From Palaemon carinicauda (lineage: Eukaryota > Arthropoda > Malacostraca > Decapoda > Palaemonidae): DNA of 64,000 bases. Position 1 is the first letter of the stretch, and the number at the start of each line of letters is the position of its first letter. The notes below the pieces were generated by a model. That model saw only the letters and a program-made list of their open reading frames with translations, did not search any database and was not told the DNA's origin. Positions 14,679 through 26,390 of the stretch are shown piece by piece. The position numbers and the translations under genes are program-made. The stretch covers positions 148,522,725 to 148,586,724 of the forward strand of contig NC_090729.1 in assembly GCF_036898095.1 (NCBI RefSeq), in the 5' to 3' direction.

Positions 14679-14750
14679 CAAGAGCCTACATTTAAACATA
14701 AAAGAAATGGTACTCCACTTATCAGAGGCCGACGAAGTTGGAGAAGCCAT
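14679..14750 (-). CDS. candidate first coding exon of DIRS gag, copy 1
   Basis: A 72-nt open stretch, 24 codons from ATG at 14750-14748 to a donor TTG|GTAAAT at 14678-14677. It begins MASPTSSASDKWS. Copy 2 has a matching start at 28807 reading MQSPASFASGKLS, so the start is conserved in an otherwise poorly conserved leader. The phase is 0, which fits the phase of the second exon at 12698. Inferred from sequence only; RNA reads would settle it. Confidence 0.55.
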
Positions 14751-14818
14751 GAAAAGCTGAATAAATCCAAGATTTGCGAGAAACACAGGAAAAAACACAG
14801 AGTTGTTAAGCTACGCAA

Positions 14819-15622
<804 letters not shown>

Positions 15623-15636
15623 TTTACACAACACCC

Positions 15637-16500
15637 ATCAAACCTTGTTAAAACCTTTTGGATGTCTAAAACTCTAGGAGTTGTTGGCAGCTCCTCACCG
15701 ATATTTTTTTAGCTGAAAATAGTCACTTACAAACAAAAGTGACATCCAAGGCATGCTTATAGTATGTATGAACATGAAAATTGGCAGAAACAAAGCTTAT
15801 ATATACCTAAGTAATCCCTTAAAATTTCATTTGAATATATATTTTGGAATAGGAATTATTGACCCCACCGCCGAAAATATCAGCAGAATTATTCTAGGAA
15901 CAATTTACTCCACCGCCAAAAGTTACCATTCAACCCATACTGAAATTAAAGTTTTTTTGTTTCTTTTATATGGCTGATATAAACATGAAAATTGGTATGG
16001 ACAATGTAAATATCCATCCCATAAATCCCTGAAATTTTCACATATATGTGACGTATTCTCCGTGTAGTTTTCGGCGCCGCCGAAAATCGGCCTCCGGTGG
16101 ATATAAAAAAATTGCTAATGTGACATTTCTATGGCAAGCATCAATACGAAAATTCACATGAATATAGTTCTTATATCACCCATCAAACCATGTGAAAAGG
16201 ATTGGGATATCTGTAAAAGTCTAGGTGTAGTTGACTCCTCCTCACTGATTCTTTAGCTAAAAGTCTGCACTTGCGAACAAAAATGACAGACAGGGAATGC
16301 CTATAGTAGGTATGAACATGAAAATTTGCAGGAATAAAGCATACATATATCTAAATAATCCCTTAAAATTTAATCTGAATATGTTGATTGGTATAGGAGT
16401 TATTGACTCGGCCGCCGAAAACATTAGCTGCACCCCTCCTTGCCTCCGCTCCGAAATCTATGGTTAGGGAATGACTGAGCTACGGGTTGCCATTTCATAC
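15637..16500. repeat. unclassified interspersed repeat, copy A
   Basis: Contains two imperfect internal copies with a period of about 540 bp: AACATGAAAATTGGCAG near 15770 and 16315, and ATAGGAATTATTGACCC near 15850 and 16395, each followed by a CCGCCGAAAA motif. The same sequence recurs at about 34690-35470. No ORF of the usual transposase or RT type is present. It may be a non-autonomous element or decayed satellite. Confidence 0.75.
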
Positions 16501-18053
16501 AAGGTCACTCACTTCGTTCGTGACAACAAGCAGCTTTCCCATATCTTACTCACTTGAGAATCGATACACTAGTTTATCAGCCCAATATGAATTATCTTCG
16601 TTGTGTGTCATCCTCTCTGGCCGTCCATCCCGCGTGGTATATGCCAATTATAGACCCCTCGCCGGATCGACCTCTTCTGATGCTTCCTTAATTCAAGGCC
16701 TCTCTCACAAGCAGTCTGGATACAGACCCTTCAATTGTCTAAACATAATTACACGCTTATAAGGGAATAGTATTGGCTTTGCTGATGGGAAGGTTACTCT
16801 TCTACTATTTTTGATTACCTGATAGAAATATAATAAGTCATGGGAGAGGAAAAAGTTCCAAAACAATTCTTATATCAGTGAAAGCAAATAGATTTTTTAA
16901 TCCGAGGGTACCCTAAGCATATAACGATTATCATTATTATTAGATTAGTAGTAGAAATGCTATCATCATTATCGTTATTGTTGTTGTTGATGCTGCTTTT
17001 ATTGTTATACACAATGGCAAAAATACTTTAATTACCACATATGCACAATTGCATCAATTCAATAAAATTTTCTGCTCTTTTACATTGCTTTCATTAGATG
17101 CATAGGTTTCTGTAAAGACTTCTACATTTTTACGAAATTGTGACTGAGCGTGACATATATTGCTTTCCAAGTTTAATATTCGGGATATCTCATTCCTCTT
17201 ACATCTTCCAGAAAAGAAAAAATGAAGAAATTTGCCTTGGAAGAAATGGCCATGGCTGAGTTATTAGACCTTCATCAGAGATGACGAGCGGGGAAGGAAA
17301 CGTTCAAGACAGATTGTCGGGGGGACACAATGACTGAATGATGAACGACATTGGAAATATGAACCACAAGCAAAGATACAGAGAGGAAAAGACGTATATC
17401 CGAAGAAGGTATCATAAAGAAAATAGGAAAGAGTAGAAGAGAGAAAAAATACTTATGTAATTTTACCAGAAGTGAGTATGGGAAAAGTTGCTATGTTAAT
17501 ATCAGCCCAAAAAATTTAGCTACAAGACTATGAATAAAACAACTAAAGAACAGCAGTCATACGAAATAGATTTAACCAACAGGGTCATCACTCGAGTTGA
17601 AAAGACTGACCAAAAAATCCGGCAAAGAATAATAAGGTTCCCACAAAATCATCTCACAGAATGTATAAAAAGTATTAAAAATGATTGGTAAAAGGTAAGA
17701 GGAATTTAGAAGTATGGACTATTTCGAACTCTCCAGCATGAAAAAAAAAATTATAAAAAAAGAATTTACGTCAAACATTTGGACTATTATGCAGATTTTT
17801 GTAGTGCAAGATAAACCCATTAATGTTCATTAATATTCATCAGAGGATTAAATAATATTTAGAGTATTTTATTTTGAATATGGAAAAACATTCATAGGAT
17901 GATCAGCCATTCGGAAAAAAAATAAGTTTCTCAAAGAATCGATTATAATCTACATCATAGAGTGTATTTGTTAATAGATTTCTCTTTTTGTTCACTTTGC
18001 CTTTTCCTTCTCACGAAAATAAATTCACTTTGTTGCCACCATACATATACATA

Positions 18054-18055
<2 letters not shown>
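16501..18055. other. no gene recognised
   Basis: AT-rich sequence with imperfect ATT/GTT triplet runs near 16925-17000. No motif or long coherent ORF seen. Confidence 0.5.

Positions 18056-18117
<62 letters not shown>
18056..18117. repeat. (CT)n microsatellite
   Basis: About 62 bp of CT dinucleotides. Confidence 0.99.
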
Positions 18118-18121
<4 letters not shown>

Positions 18122-19042
18122 CACAAGTATCTCCAACCACTTAATAGAATAGAATGGTAGTTGAAAAATGGCTGGATTGCTGTATGCAGGGAATGAGTTT
18201 AAAGAGGATGAGCTTTTAACGAAAAGACAAAGTCAAGGATAACAAGCTCTTTTCCTTTGTAATCAAAGTGAATTTCTCTCATTTAATTACCCTCCCTTGA
18301 GTTGACCTCTCAGAATACTTGCAGTAAAAAGGCAATTAGTTAAAAGCTTTCCCTTTTTTGGAAAGGGGTCTCCATCTCGGAGAATATATATTTTTTTTTT
18401 TTTTGAAACGGTGACTCTTCCTCGTGGTCGTTTTATCTTACCTATAGATCATTTCTCCCAATTTTCATTCAGATTTAGAAAGCTGTACGAAATTTCATAC
18501 TAATCATGGAATTCTCTTTCCATTCACTTATTAAACAAATATTAATAAGACTGACAATAATTATGTTCTATCATTAGCGTGTCAAATTAATCATAATGAG
18601 TAGAGAGAACTATTAATGTAGTTTTAACACATACTTTTCTATATTGCTCATTACTCAACAGCTGTAACGTTATGTCAACAAAAGAAATTTCTTAAAACTC
18701 TAGTGGTCGCAGTATTCTAAGGTTCACTTGCTTTTAAGGAGTGCTTTAATACACCTGACATCATAACCTGAGAGAAATAGTTTCCAAAGTTTGGTCATTT
18801 ATGGCCTTAGTTCCATAGCATTTGGCCTTAGTACAGTTGAAAGCACAGATATTATAGTTTAATAATTCTGCATATTATTACATCAAGCTTTTAAGTTCTT
18901 AGCGAAATGAGAAGAGCCCGTTATAATTCTTGAAACTAGACGTATCATGAAGTCGTATGAAATATTTAGTGTAAAAGAAAACTATATTCGGACTTTTATA
19001 AGATGCAGCCACAAACGAATAGTTTATGTACATATACATACA

Positions 19043-19044
<2 letters not shown>
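18118..19044. other. no gene recognised
   Basis: AT-rich, with a poly-T run near 18390-18403. Nothing coding was seen. Confidence 0.5.

Positions 19045-19046
<2 letters not shown>

Positions 19047-19133
<87 letters not shown>
19047..19133. repeat. (TA)n microsatellite with two ATGCA/TGTA interruptions
   Basis: Two TA blocks separated by TATGCATGTA. Confidence 0.97.
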
Positions 19134-19136
<3 letters not shown>

Positions 19137-19139
19137 ATT

Positions 19140-19430
19140 AACAGAAAATATTTTTGTTGCGTCCAAAAATTTAAGATGGAATCTTTCCAAACAAACTGTT
19201 CTCCAGATAGTTTTCAAGATAAGAAAACTCCATTTACGTTTCTCCATTTATTATTTGGTGTCGACACGTGTTTCGAATCACTTCATGACTCTTCATCAGG
19301 GATACATGGGTCGAGTGATTGAATTACACTTTTAATATAAAGGCTATGGTGGTGAATACTATATGGAGAACAGTATGTCCAGAGAGATATTGTCTTGGCT
19401 TTCTGGACACTACGAAGATATTGTCTAATC
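19140..19430. repeat. imperfect fold-back sequence with hammerhead-like core
   Basis: The arm 19140-19216 read on the minus strand resembles 19350-19430 on the plus strand, sharing ACTAT.TGGAGAACAGT.TGT and ATATT.TCT. In the loop, the minus strand at about 19300-19262 reads CTGATGA, a 17-18-nt hairpin-forming segment, GAAA, then ACACGTGTC, which matches the core order of a type I hammerhead ribozyme with a GUC cleavage triplet. Stem I pairing is poor, so activity is doubtful. Penelope-like elements are known to carry such motifs, but no Penelope ORF is present. Confidence 0.4.
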
Positions 19431-19439
19431 ATTATAAGC

Positions 19440-20586
19440 GTAAAGTTGCACGCCCAAGTACCATATTTGGAAGTGGCATGGCATTGATAACCTGGATGGA
19501 AGTGCAGAAGATTCTTTACTGGAGAACAGTGCAACTCATCAAAAACAACAATCCTATAGATAATATTGCTTCTCTAATTTCTAGAAGTTTTACGAGAGTA
19601 AATAAGAATAAAGGCAAATCATGTAACGTGAAAAAAATCTTACGAAAATGAAAAATTTATGTTAACCTATGAACTATAAAATACGTATAGCTATGGGAAA
19701 TTTGTGTAAAATATTTCATTTAATGTGATATTTCTATGTTTATTTCTCTGCTGGAAAAAGACACTAAAATCTTGCTAACCTACTGGAGTTAATCTAAGAT
19801 AGGCTTAATTATCACTTAAGAGATATTCGGAGGGGAGGTCGTCACTATACTATGGGCGTGCGCCAGCCATCTGACCTGTTTTCCCTCGTTCCTGATTGCG
19901 CTGCAAATTCTAAGTGCATCTTTAGACCTTGTGCTGTCACACCCTGTCATGGAGGCCGATCAGCACTCCAAAGTCGCATTCCCACCCAAATTAACTATCA
20001 CAGAGACAATTTGTTTTTGTATCCAGTCTACAGATCGTACGTTGTCAACCATCCACTAGGTCAGTCTAGGCTACCACAATGCATCTGGATTTATTCCCAC
20101 TGCCAGTGTTATTGCCTTCTCAAATTTTGCAAAGGGTATGTATTCACCCGTTGTCATTTGTTCGTTTGAGAGTAATCTTACACAGAAACTACTATACCGA
20201 TTTTGACCAAACTTGGTAGTCATATTTGGTATGACCCAAGGATGAATCTAACATTTTGGATAAAATACAGTATGTCAAAGTACAAGTACGCAGAAGTACT
20301 TTATATAATCGCAATATCAAGTAACTGGCAAATATTTTGTTGGTTGTTTTATCACAAAAACTAAAGTGCCAATTTTAACGAAACTCAGTGAACATGTGGG
20401 GGTATGACCCAAGTAGTGTTAAGAGCAAAATATGACTGGCGTTTTGAAATTAACAAATCACAGAAAATGTATCATCACAAGTACCTGTTTGTTTTCTGCA
20501 TTCATACTCAAGAAGCTAGTATCAAAATTCAAGGGAAAATATGTCGCTTCAACTGCAAGAGTTTTATTTGACCAAGAAGACTAAAC
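19440..20586. other. no gene recognised; internal repeat at 20185-20420
   Basis: An imperfect direct repeat with a period of about 165 bp: CACAGAAACTACTATACCG... near 20190 and CACAAAAACTAAAGTGCC... near 20352, both containing GGTATGACCCAAG. A 105-codon ORF at 19852-20169 has no family motif. Probably remains of an interspersed repeat. Confidence 0.45.
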
Positions 20587-20952
20587 GGATTTTGAGCGAA
20601 ACGAAAAATCTATTTTTGGGCGAGATAGCCATGTCGTCCTGATGGAAGGTTCCTAATAGTAGCTTCCAAGGGATATAAGAACTACAGTGATATTCCCAGA
20701 GAATTTACCTTTAGGTCTCCAGATTTCTAACTCCTGGTGCGAATATCCTTAAAATTCTCTTAAGGATATCGCATAAATCAGGGGACGTATATCTTGATAC
20801 GATATATCGCGATCTTCACCCCGAATAGCGTTTTAACCTCGAGGGGGAAGAGTGGCAATTTTGGAAGGGGAGCCATTATCAAGGTTACCCTATTTCCCAT
20901 ACTACTATTGAGTATCAAGATGGCGCCATATTCAAGATGGCGGTCATTCCTT
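20587..20952. repeat. left inverted terminal repeat, DIRS copy 2
   Basis: Begins GGATTTTGAGCGAAACG, like copy 1, and is the reverse complement of 28881-29218 with moderate divergence. It contains the extra left-end segment absent from the right repeat. Confidence 0.93.
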
Positions 20953-21034
20953 GTAGCATTGAGCATGGTGCTACAGATATAGTAGTTTCGGGACGGATTC
21001 TGCGAAGGCCTATTCCATAGAAAAGGAGGGTGGG

Positions 21035-21129
21035 TCCATCAGGATGACATGGCTATCTCACCCATAATTAGATTTTTCGCTTCGCTCAAATCCGTTTTTT
21101 GGGCTCAGGCCATGTCGTCCTGATGGAAG
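21035..21129. repeat. internal complementary region, DIRS copy 2
   Basis: Reverse complement of the left end joined to the reverse complement of the right end at ATCCGTTTTTTGGG, exactly as in copy 1. Confidence 0.92.
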
Positions 21130-21920
21130 TTTACCAGAGAGTTACTAGAAAGTACTGTATCTGGATTTTCATCGGTGCCTTAACCTTGGGACAATTTTTT
21201 CTATGGTCATCTGGACCATTGAGACAAATGACGTTACCGTTATCCGTCATTACCACTAATCATAGACAATGTTAGTGCTTCCTGCCCCCTACAGGGAAGA
21301 GTCATACTAGACAGTAAAAAAAGGGGCCTCAAGGTTAGCATATATTGTATGAACAAACCTAAGTATCCACCAGATATACAAACGGTCTCACGGTTTGTAT
21401 ATATTGTTGGAACAATATTAGTGTCAACTGTATCCATAGTTTGTAAGCAAACAATGATATGAGGTTTACTTAAATACATAAGTAAGAGAACTCTGGCATA
21501 TTTAATGTGCAAATTGCAGGGCAAGAAAGGACGCAATTACATTCTAATAGACATTTATTTCGAATAAATTACTAAATGGATTAACGAGTAAAACGAATGT
21601 AACATGTTAAAGGAATTATACATGCAACGTATACAGACAATATCTTTCCCTCCCTGAAAGGGAAGAAATGATGAGTGCCACTCTAAAACTGAAAAATTTT
21701 GATAAATTTCTCCAATATAAATTCTGTAAATGTTGTATATTATCAATACTGTGTATAACGTACACACGGCGCAAGTGTTATCTGTATAATTCCACACCTG
21801 AGGTTTTGAACAGACTTAGTGTCACCATGGTGACACTCGCTTAAAAGGTATCCCACTGGAAGTGTCAACACCTTTTCACCCTAATTTATAGTCCCAATCA
21901 ATTAACTGTTCATCGCAGCA
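21130..21920. other. DIRS 3' non-coding region, copy 2
   Basis: No coding signature. Shares with copy 1 a CTTCCTGCCCCCTACAGGGAAGAGTC segment near 21275. Confidence 0.7.
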
Positions 21921-22925
21921 CTAGAAGACAGGTTTTAGTGCACTACCTGCCACCACCACATAATGCTTCAGTTCGTGGACTTGCTTAGCGTAGTGTTTGT
22001 AGAACACTCTGGATGATTTCCATCCAGTATATGAGTGAAGACGCTCAAAGTCCATATACTGAAAAAAGTTCAGTGATGAAGAAATTTTCCTCGGATCATG
22101 ACCTGCGGGTGTACTGTCAGGATCTGGTCTGCGAATGAAGTAAGCGAGCTTCGCCCTCAGTTGTTTTAGGGAAAAGTTTGATCCTGAGGTTTCTCCTTTG
22201 AAAAGCTGTCCTCCCCTGAAGTCTGAAGTTCTACGAAGATAGACCTTTAGAGACACTACTGGACATAGAGAGACATCTTCCTTCAGAGGGCATATTCTCC
22301 AGGGACCCCATCTTTTAGTGGGTAGCTCGTTCTTGGCGAGAAATGTTCGATCAGTTAAGAGATTCAGTTCTCCTACTTCTGTGAACTGAATGTGGCCCTC
22401 ATTTCTTGATAGGCTACTATTTCACTAACTCTAGCCCCTAAGGCTATAGTGAACAGGAAAATAACCTTCTGGGTTAGATCCTTGAGAGAACAATCTTCAT
22501 TGTTCACAGATGAGGCATAATGTAGGACCTGGTCCAAAGACCATGAGATGGGCTTCGGAGGAGCTGCAGGCCTAAGCCTAGCGCATGCCTTCGGGATCTT
22601 ATTAAAGATTTCATTCGTCAGATCCACTTGAAAGGCATATAGAAGAGGTCTAGTCAAGGCTGACTTACACGTAGTTATCGTGCTACCTACAAGACCTTGA
22701 TTATGAAGGTGGATAAAGAAGGACAGACAGAAGTTTATTGAAATTTCTTTCGGTCCTTTTGCTTTAACAAAAGCAACCCACTTTTTCCAAGACGATTCAT
22801 ATTGTCTTATAGTTGACTTAGACTTTTAATCTTCTAGGAAGTCTATATGGCCTTCCGAGATCCCAAATCTTTTCTTACCCGCTAGGGCGAGAAAATCATG
22901 AAATGAAGGTTTTGGGCTCTGTGAT
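21921..22925 (-). pseudogene. DIRS tyrosine recombinase, copy 2
   Basis: Site-specific recombinase that would integrate the circular DNA. The N-terminal HDFLALAGKKRFGIS lies near 22900. A stop at 22826-22828 cuts the frame, and the core-binding domain continues to 22657. ALGARVSEIVA near 22450 carries the first catalytic Arg; a frameshift follows near 22400. The C-terminal catalytic block is open in one frame, 22256-21921: GHDPRK near 22110, YTGW near 22030 and KHYAKQ with the Tyr nucleophile near 21995. It keeps the core-binding segment that copy 1 has lost, so it is the better reference for the family. Confidence 0.9.
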
Positions 22926-24763
22926 GAATCGAAGACAATTAACTTCTGAACCCTCTGAGATAGTGCTACGTTCAGTACAAGGGCCAGCCTCAGCCTCAGC
23001 TCCCTCACTAGAGGGAACCAGTTGCTCTTGGACTATTTGGGAGCCACTAGAGCTGCCTTTCCTTGGAAGGATCTCAGCGTGTTGAGGACCTTCAGCAGGA
23101 GATTGGATGGAAGGAACAGGAATTTCCGGGTCCATCCATTCCACACTAGAGACATTGCATCCGTTATCTCCTCTAAAGGGTCCTCGTATGGGGCTACATA
23201 TCGAGGTAGTTTCTTGATGACGCTCGTCACGAAGAGGTCGATGTGCAGTTCCGGGACTTGTTCCAATCTGGAAGAGAATAGGTCTGCGTCTGTGGACCAT
23301 TCTGACTATCGGCTTGCGCTTGAGTAGAGCATCCGCTGTCACCTTGCTGATCATTTGTACGTGAACTGCTGATAGGTGCCATCTCTTTAGGTAAGGGATG
23401 GCTAACATCACCTAGATTACATGGGACGATCTCGAGCCTTGTCGGTTCAGACATCTCACTAACACTTTGCTATCCCAGATCAGCCTGAGGAGGCTTGATC
23501 TGCGTGGAGTGTGTTTCCCCAACATCAACAGGACTGCCATGGCTTCCAAAAGATAGATGAGAAGGGCCTTGAGTAGAGATGACCAAGTCCCTTGGGTTTT
23601 CCTCTGATGGGAGTGAACTCCCCAGTCTTCCGTCGAGGCATCCATGCGAATGATCTTCGATAGTCGAGGTAGTTGCAAGGGCACGGTCCTCATTAGGCTT
23701 TTGGCCTTCGAGCATGGGTTGAGAAGCGATCAAGGTAAGACCGATCTCGGTCATTTTATATCTCTTCGAGCGTTTGATGTGTATCTTCTCCAGAATCCTG
23801 ACGCATCTTTCAGCTGTGCTTTTAGCACTGGATCTGTCACTGCTGCGAACTGGAGAGTGTTCAGTACTCTTTCCTGTTAGCGTCTTGAAATCCTGACGGA
23901 TTACAGTAGTCTCTTGACCGACCCTGCAATCTCCTTCTTCATCCCGAAGGGAAAGGAGACAGAGTGTGACAAAAGGTTCCAATGGTTTTCCGGCCATTGA
24001 AACCTTTGAGCTGGAGAGAGTCGAGACTTCTTGAAGTTGATTTTGCATCCTCGATGTTCCAGGAACTGGGTTACTTCTTTGGATGCTTGCAGACCAGCCG
24101 CTTCGGGTGCTGCCCGCACCAGCCATTCGTCCAGGTACTTTGTTACCTGAACAGTTTCTAGGCATGGTTATTGCACGATTGCGTCCGCCAATTTCATGAA
24201 GATACTTGGGACTGTGTTTAGTCCGAAGAGTATGACTCTTAGGACGTACTTTATCTTCTGTAACTCGAATCCTAGGTAGGAGGAGAGGGGGCGACTGACT
24301 AGAAGCTGCCAATAGGCACCTGTCAGGTCTATCAAGACTGTGAACGCCCCTTTTTGTAACAGGGTCCTTATGTGTAGAAGGATTAACATCCTGAACTTGC
24401 TGTTTGTTTTGAACTTGTTGAGTGGCGACAAGTCCAGAATGACTGAGTTTTCTTGAGTCCTTCTTGAGAACACAAAACAGCCTTCCCTGGAATTTGATGG
24501 ACTTTGCTTTCCTTATAACCTGTATGCTCTAGAGCTATAGGGTATACTCTTCTAATACAGGGTTGGAGTGTTGGAAGAGTTGAGGAAATGATGGTGGAGG
24601 CATGTCTAGTTTCCATCCTAGTCCAATCTTGATTAGGCCTTTGGCTCAAGGATCGAAGGTCCAACGATCCTATTGGAGCCTCCCTCCTACCAGATGCAAC
24701 TTTTTGCTTCGACTGATCAGAAGGTTTACCTCCTCGACCGCCTGCCTGGAGCACCGCGGTCAT
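22881..24763 (-). pseudogene. DIRS reverse transcriptase-RNase H, copy 2
   Basis: Same layout as copy 1. RT motif A reads LIDLTGAYW near 24330, where the conserved second acidic residue of copy 1 (DLSDAYW) is Gly. Motif C reads KYLDEW near 24135, where the catalytic YLDD is YLDE. RNase H follows with RMDASTEDWGVHSH near 23640 and a DLFVTSVIKKLPRYV segment near 23230. At least five frame changes break the gene. The altered motif C suggests that RT activity would be lost even without the frameshifts. Confidence 0.9.
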
Positions 24764-24836
24764 AGAAACTGTGGGATGTTGTTGAACAGACTGAGGAAAA
24801 AGTCTAGATTTTTAGTCTTCCTTTTAGGTTGGGGAC

Positions 24837-26390
24837 TCACATCCGGGGAAGACTTCCTATTTGAAGAGATGCTCCACTTCTGGAGAAGGTTCCTATTCTC
24901 CATGGTGGCTCAATTACCTCTTTGACTACCTCGTTTGGAAAAAGGTCTTTACCCCAAATGTTGGAAGATATCAGCTTCCTGGGTTCATGTTTCACTGTTG
25001 CAGCAGCGAACACGAACTCCCTACAGGCTCTCCTAGCCTTCATAAAGGCATATAGGTCTTTTACTAAGGTGGCCATATGTATTTTGGCCAAGACCATGAG
25101 CATATCTGGGGTACTTCGATGGGCTGAACACATCTCTATGCAGATTTGTAGGGATAAGCAGGCTGCAAGTCTCTCCTTTGTCTCTTGTTCCTTGCACAAG
25201 AGAAACTCGGAAAGTTTAGGGAGATTCTCGCTAAACTGTCGTCCAGCGATATCCGCGTCCAGTTTCCCTACTGAAAAGGTTAAGTGGACTTCCTTCCAAT
25301 CCTTCTCCTGCATGGGCAAGGCTAGTGACAGAGGCCTGCACTCCTCAAGTGCAGGGCATGGTTTGCCTGCCTCCACTGCCTTGGCAAGAGATTTAAATGC
25401 CTTACACATAAAGGGGAATGCTAATAAGCAGGAGCAAGGAAGGTAGGGTGTCTCTTACTCAGGGCGAACACTTTCGACACCGAGTAACCCGCCTTTCTCA
25501 GGCTATTTGACAAGATAGCCTGTGCCTTATCGTGGTTGAGAACCATGACTTCCTTTGGTTCCGTATCTTTTTCTGACGTTGGTTCATGCTTCAGTCGAAT
25601 GAAGCAATCAGGGAAAGCGTTAAAGCTTGGCCAAAACTGGATTTCGTCTAAAGGAACAGCTCCCATCTTCTCTGAGATGTAGAGTTTGTCGTCTAAAATC
25701 GGCATAAGCTCCGCGTACCTCCAGGGATTGGTTTTGGAGCATGTCGGGAGGTCTTTGTCTCTGGGTCACTTGAATGACCCTCGGGAGGCGATGAGTGGAG
25801 CTTCACGGAGCTCTCTCTAGAGTTTCGCTTCCTTTGTTTCGCCTCGTTTGCGAAAGTTTTCCATTAGACCCGTAAGATGGGCCAGTAACTGGCCCATTTT
25901 TTTCTAATAGAGGGGTAGAAGGTGAAGACGTCGAGGTTCACGGCTCCAGGGCCAGCACAGATGGAAGCAATTCCGACACGACATCGTCATCTTCTTCCAG
26001 GGGTGCCCTCCTGCCCTCCGTCTCGATGGCAATCTGGATGCAGGGAGGTGGGAATCGTGCCTGGGGCACCACTATTTCACTACTTGCTTCCGGGAACAGT
26101 AAGCTACGCATCCTATCGTTAGGTAGGTATGGTCCCGGAGAGATCTTCTGGAACTCTCCTACCCATTTGTGTAGTTTCTTACGTGCCACATCCCTAGACT
26201 CTATTGACTTGGGATCATCAAAACTTTCGGTTACTAAGGTCCTGTAGATATTGCAGACTTGGGGGTCCCAATATTGCAGGGATTCGGTAATAATATTGCA
26301 GGGGGCATGAGACATGCATGCTTTATGACCGTAAAAGTACTTACTCTTAAGATTGTAGAAGACTGCATCACATTTCATCTGGGGTTCCTC
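24837..26390 (-). pseudogene. DIRS gag-like ORF1, second exon, copy 2
   Basis: Homologous to the copy-1 gag and also starting precisely at an acceptor (TTTTCTTTCTTTACAG, ending at 26391). Conserved segments are MKCDAVFYNLKSKYFYGH at the start, YWDPQVC, DVARKKLHKWVGEF, the central block to 25421, and ARRACREFVFAAATVKHEPR near 25020. It is split by frameshifts near 25940 and 25410, and a gap near 25720-25930 has lost coherent frame. The Arg-Gly-rich tail seen in copy 1 is missing or scrambled. Confidence 0.8.

Noticed and set aside
17955..18144. Arg-Glu and Leu-Ser repeat ORFs
   Set aside because: Translations of (CT)n/(GA)n tracts; also at 48001-48252, 49660-49935, 56696-56887 and 59849-60145.
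19852..20169. 105-codon Cys-rich ORF
   Set aside because: Cysteines are not arranged in a known pattern and the ORF abuts a repeat; treated as chance.
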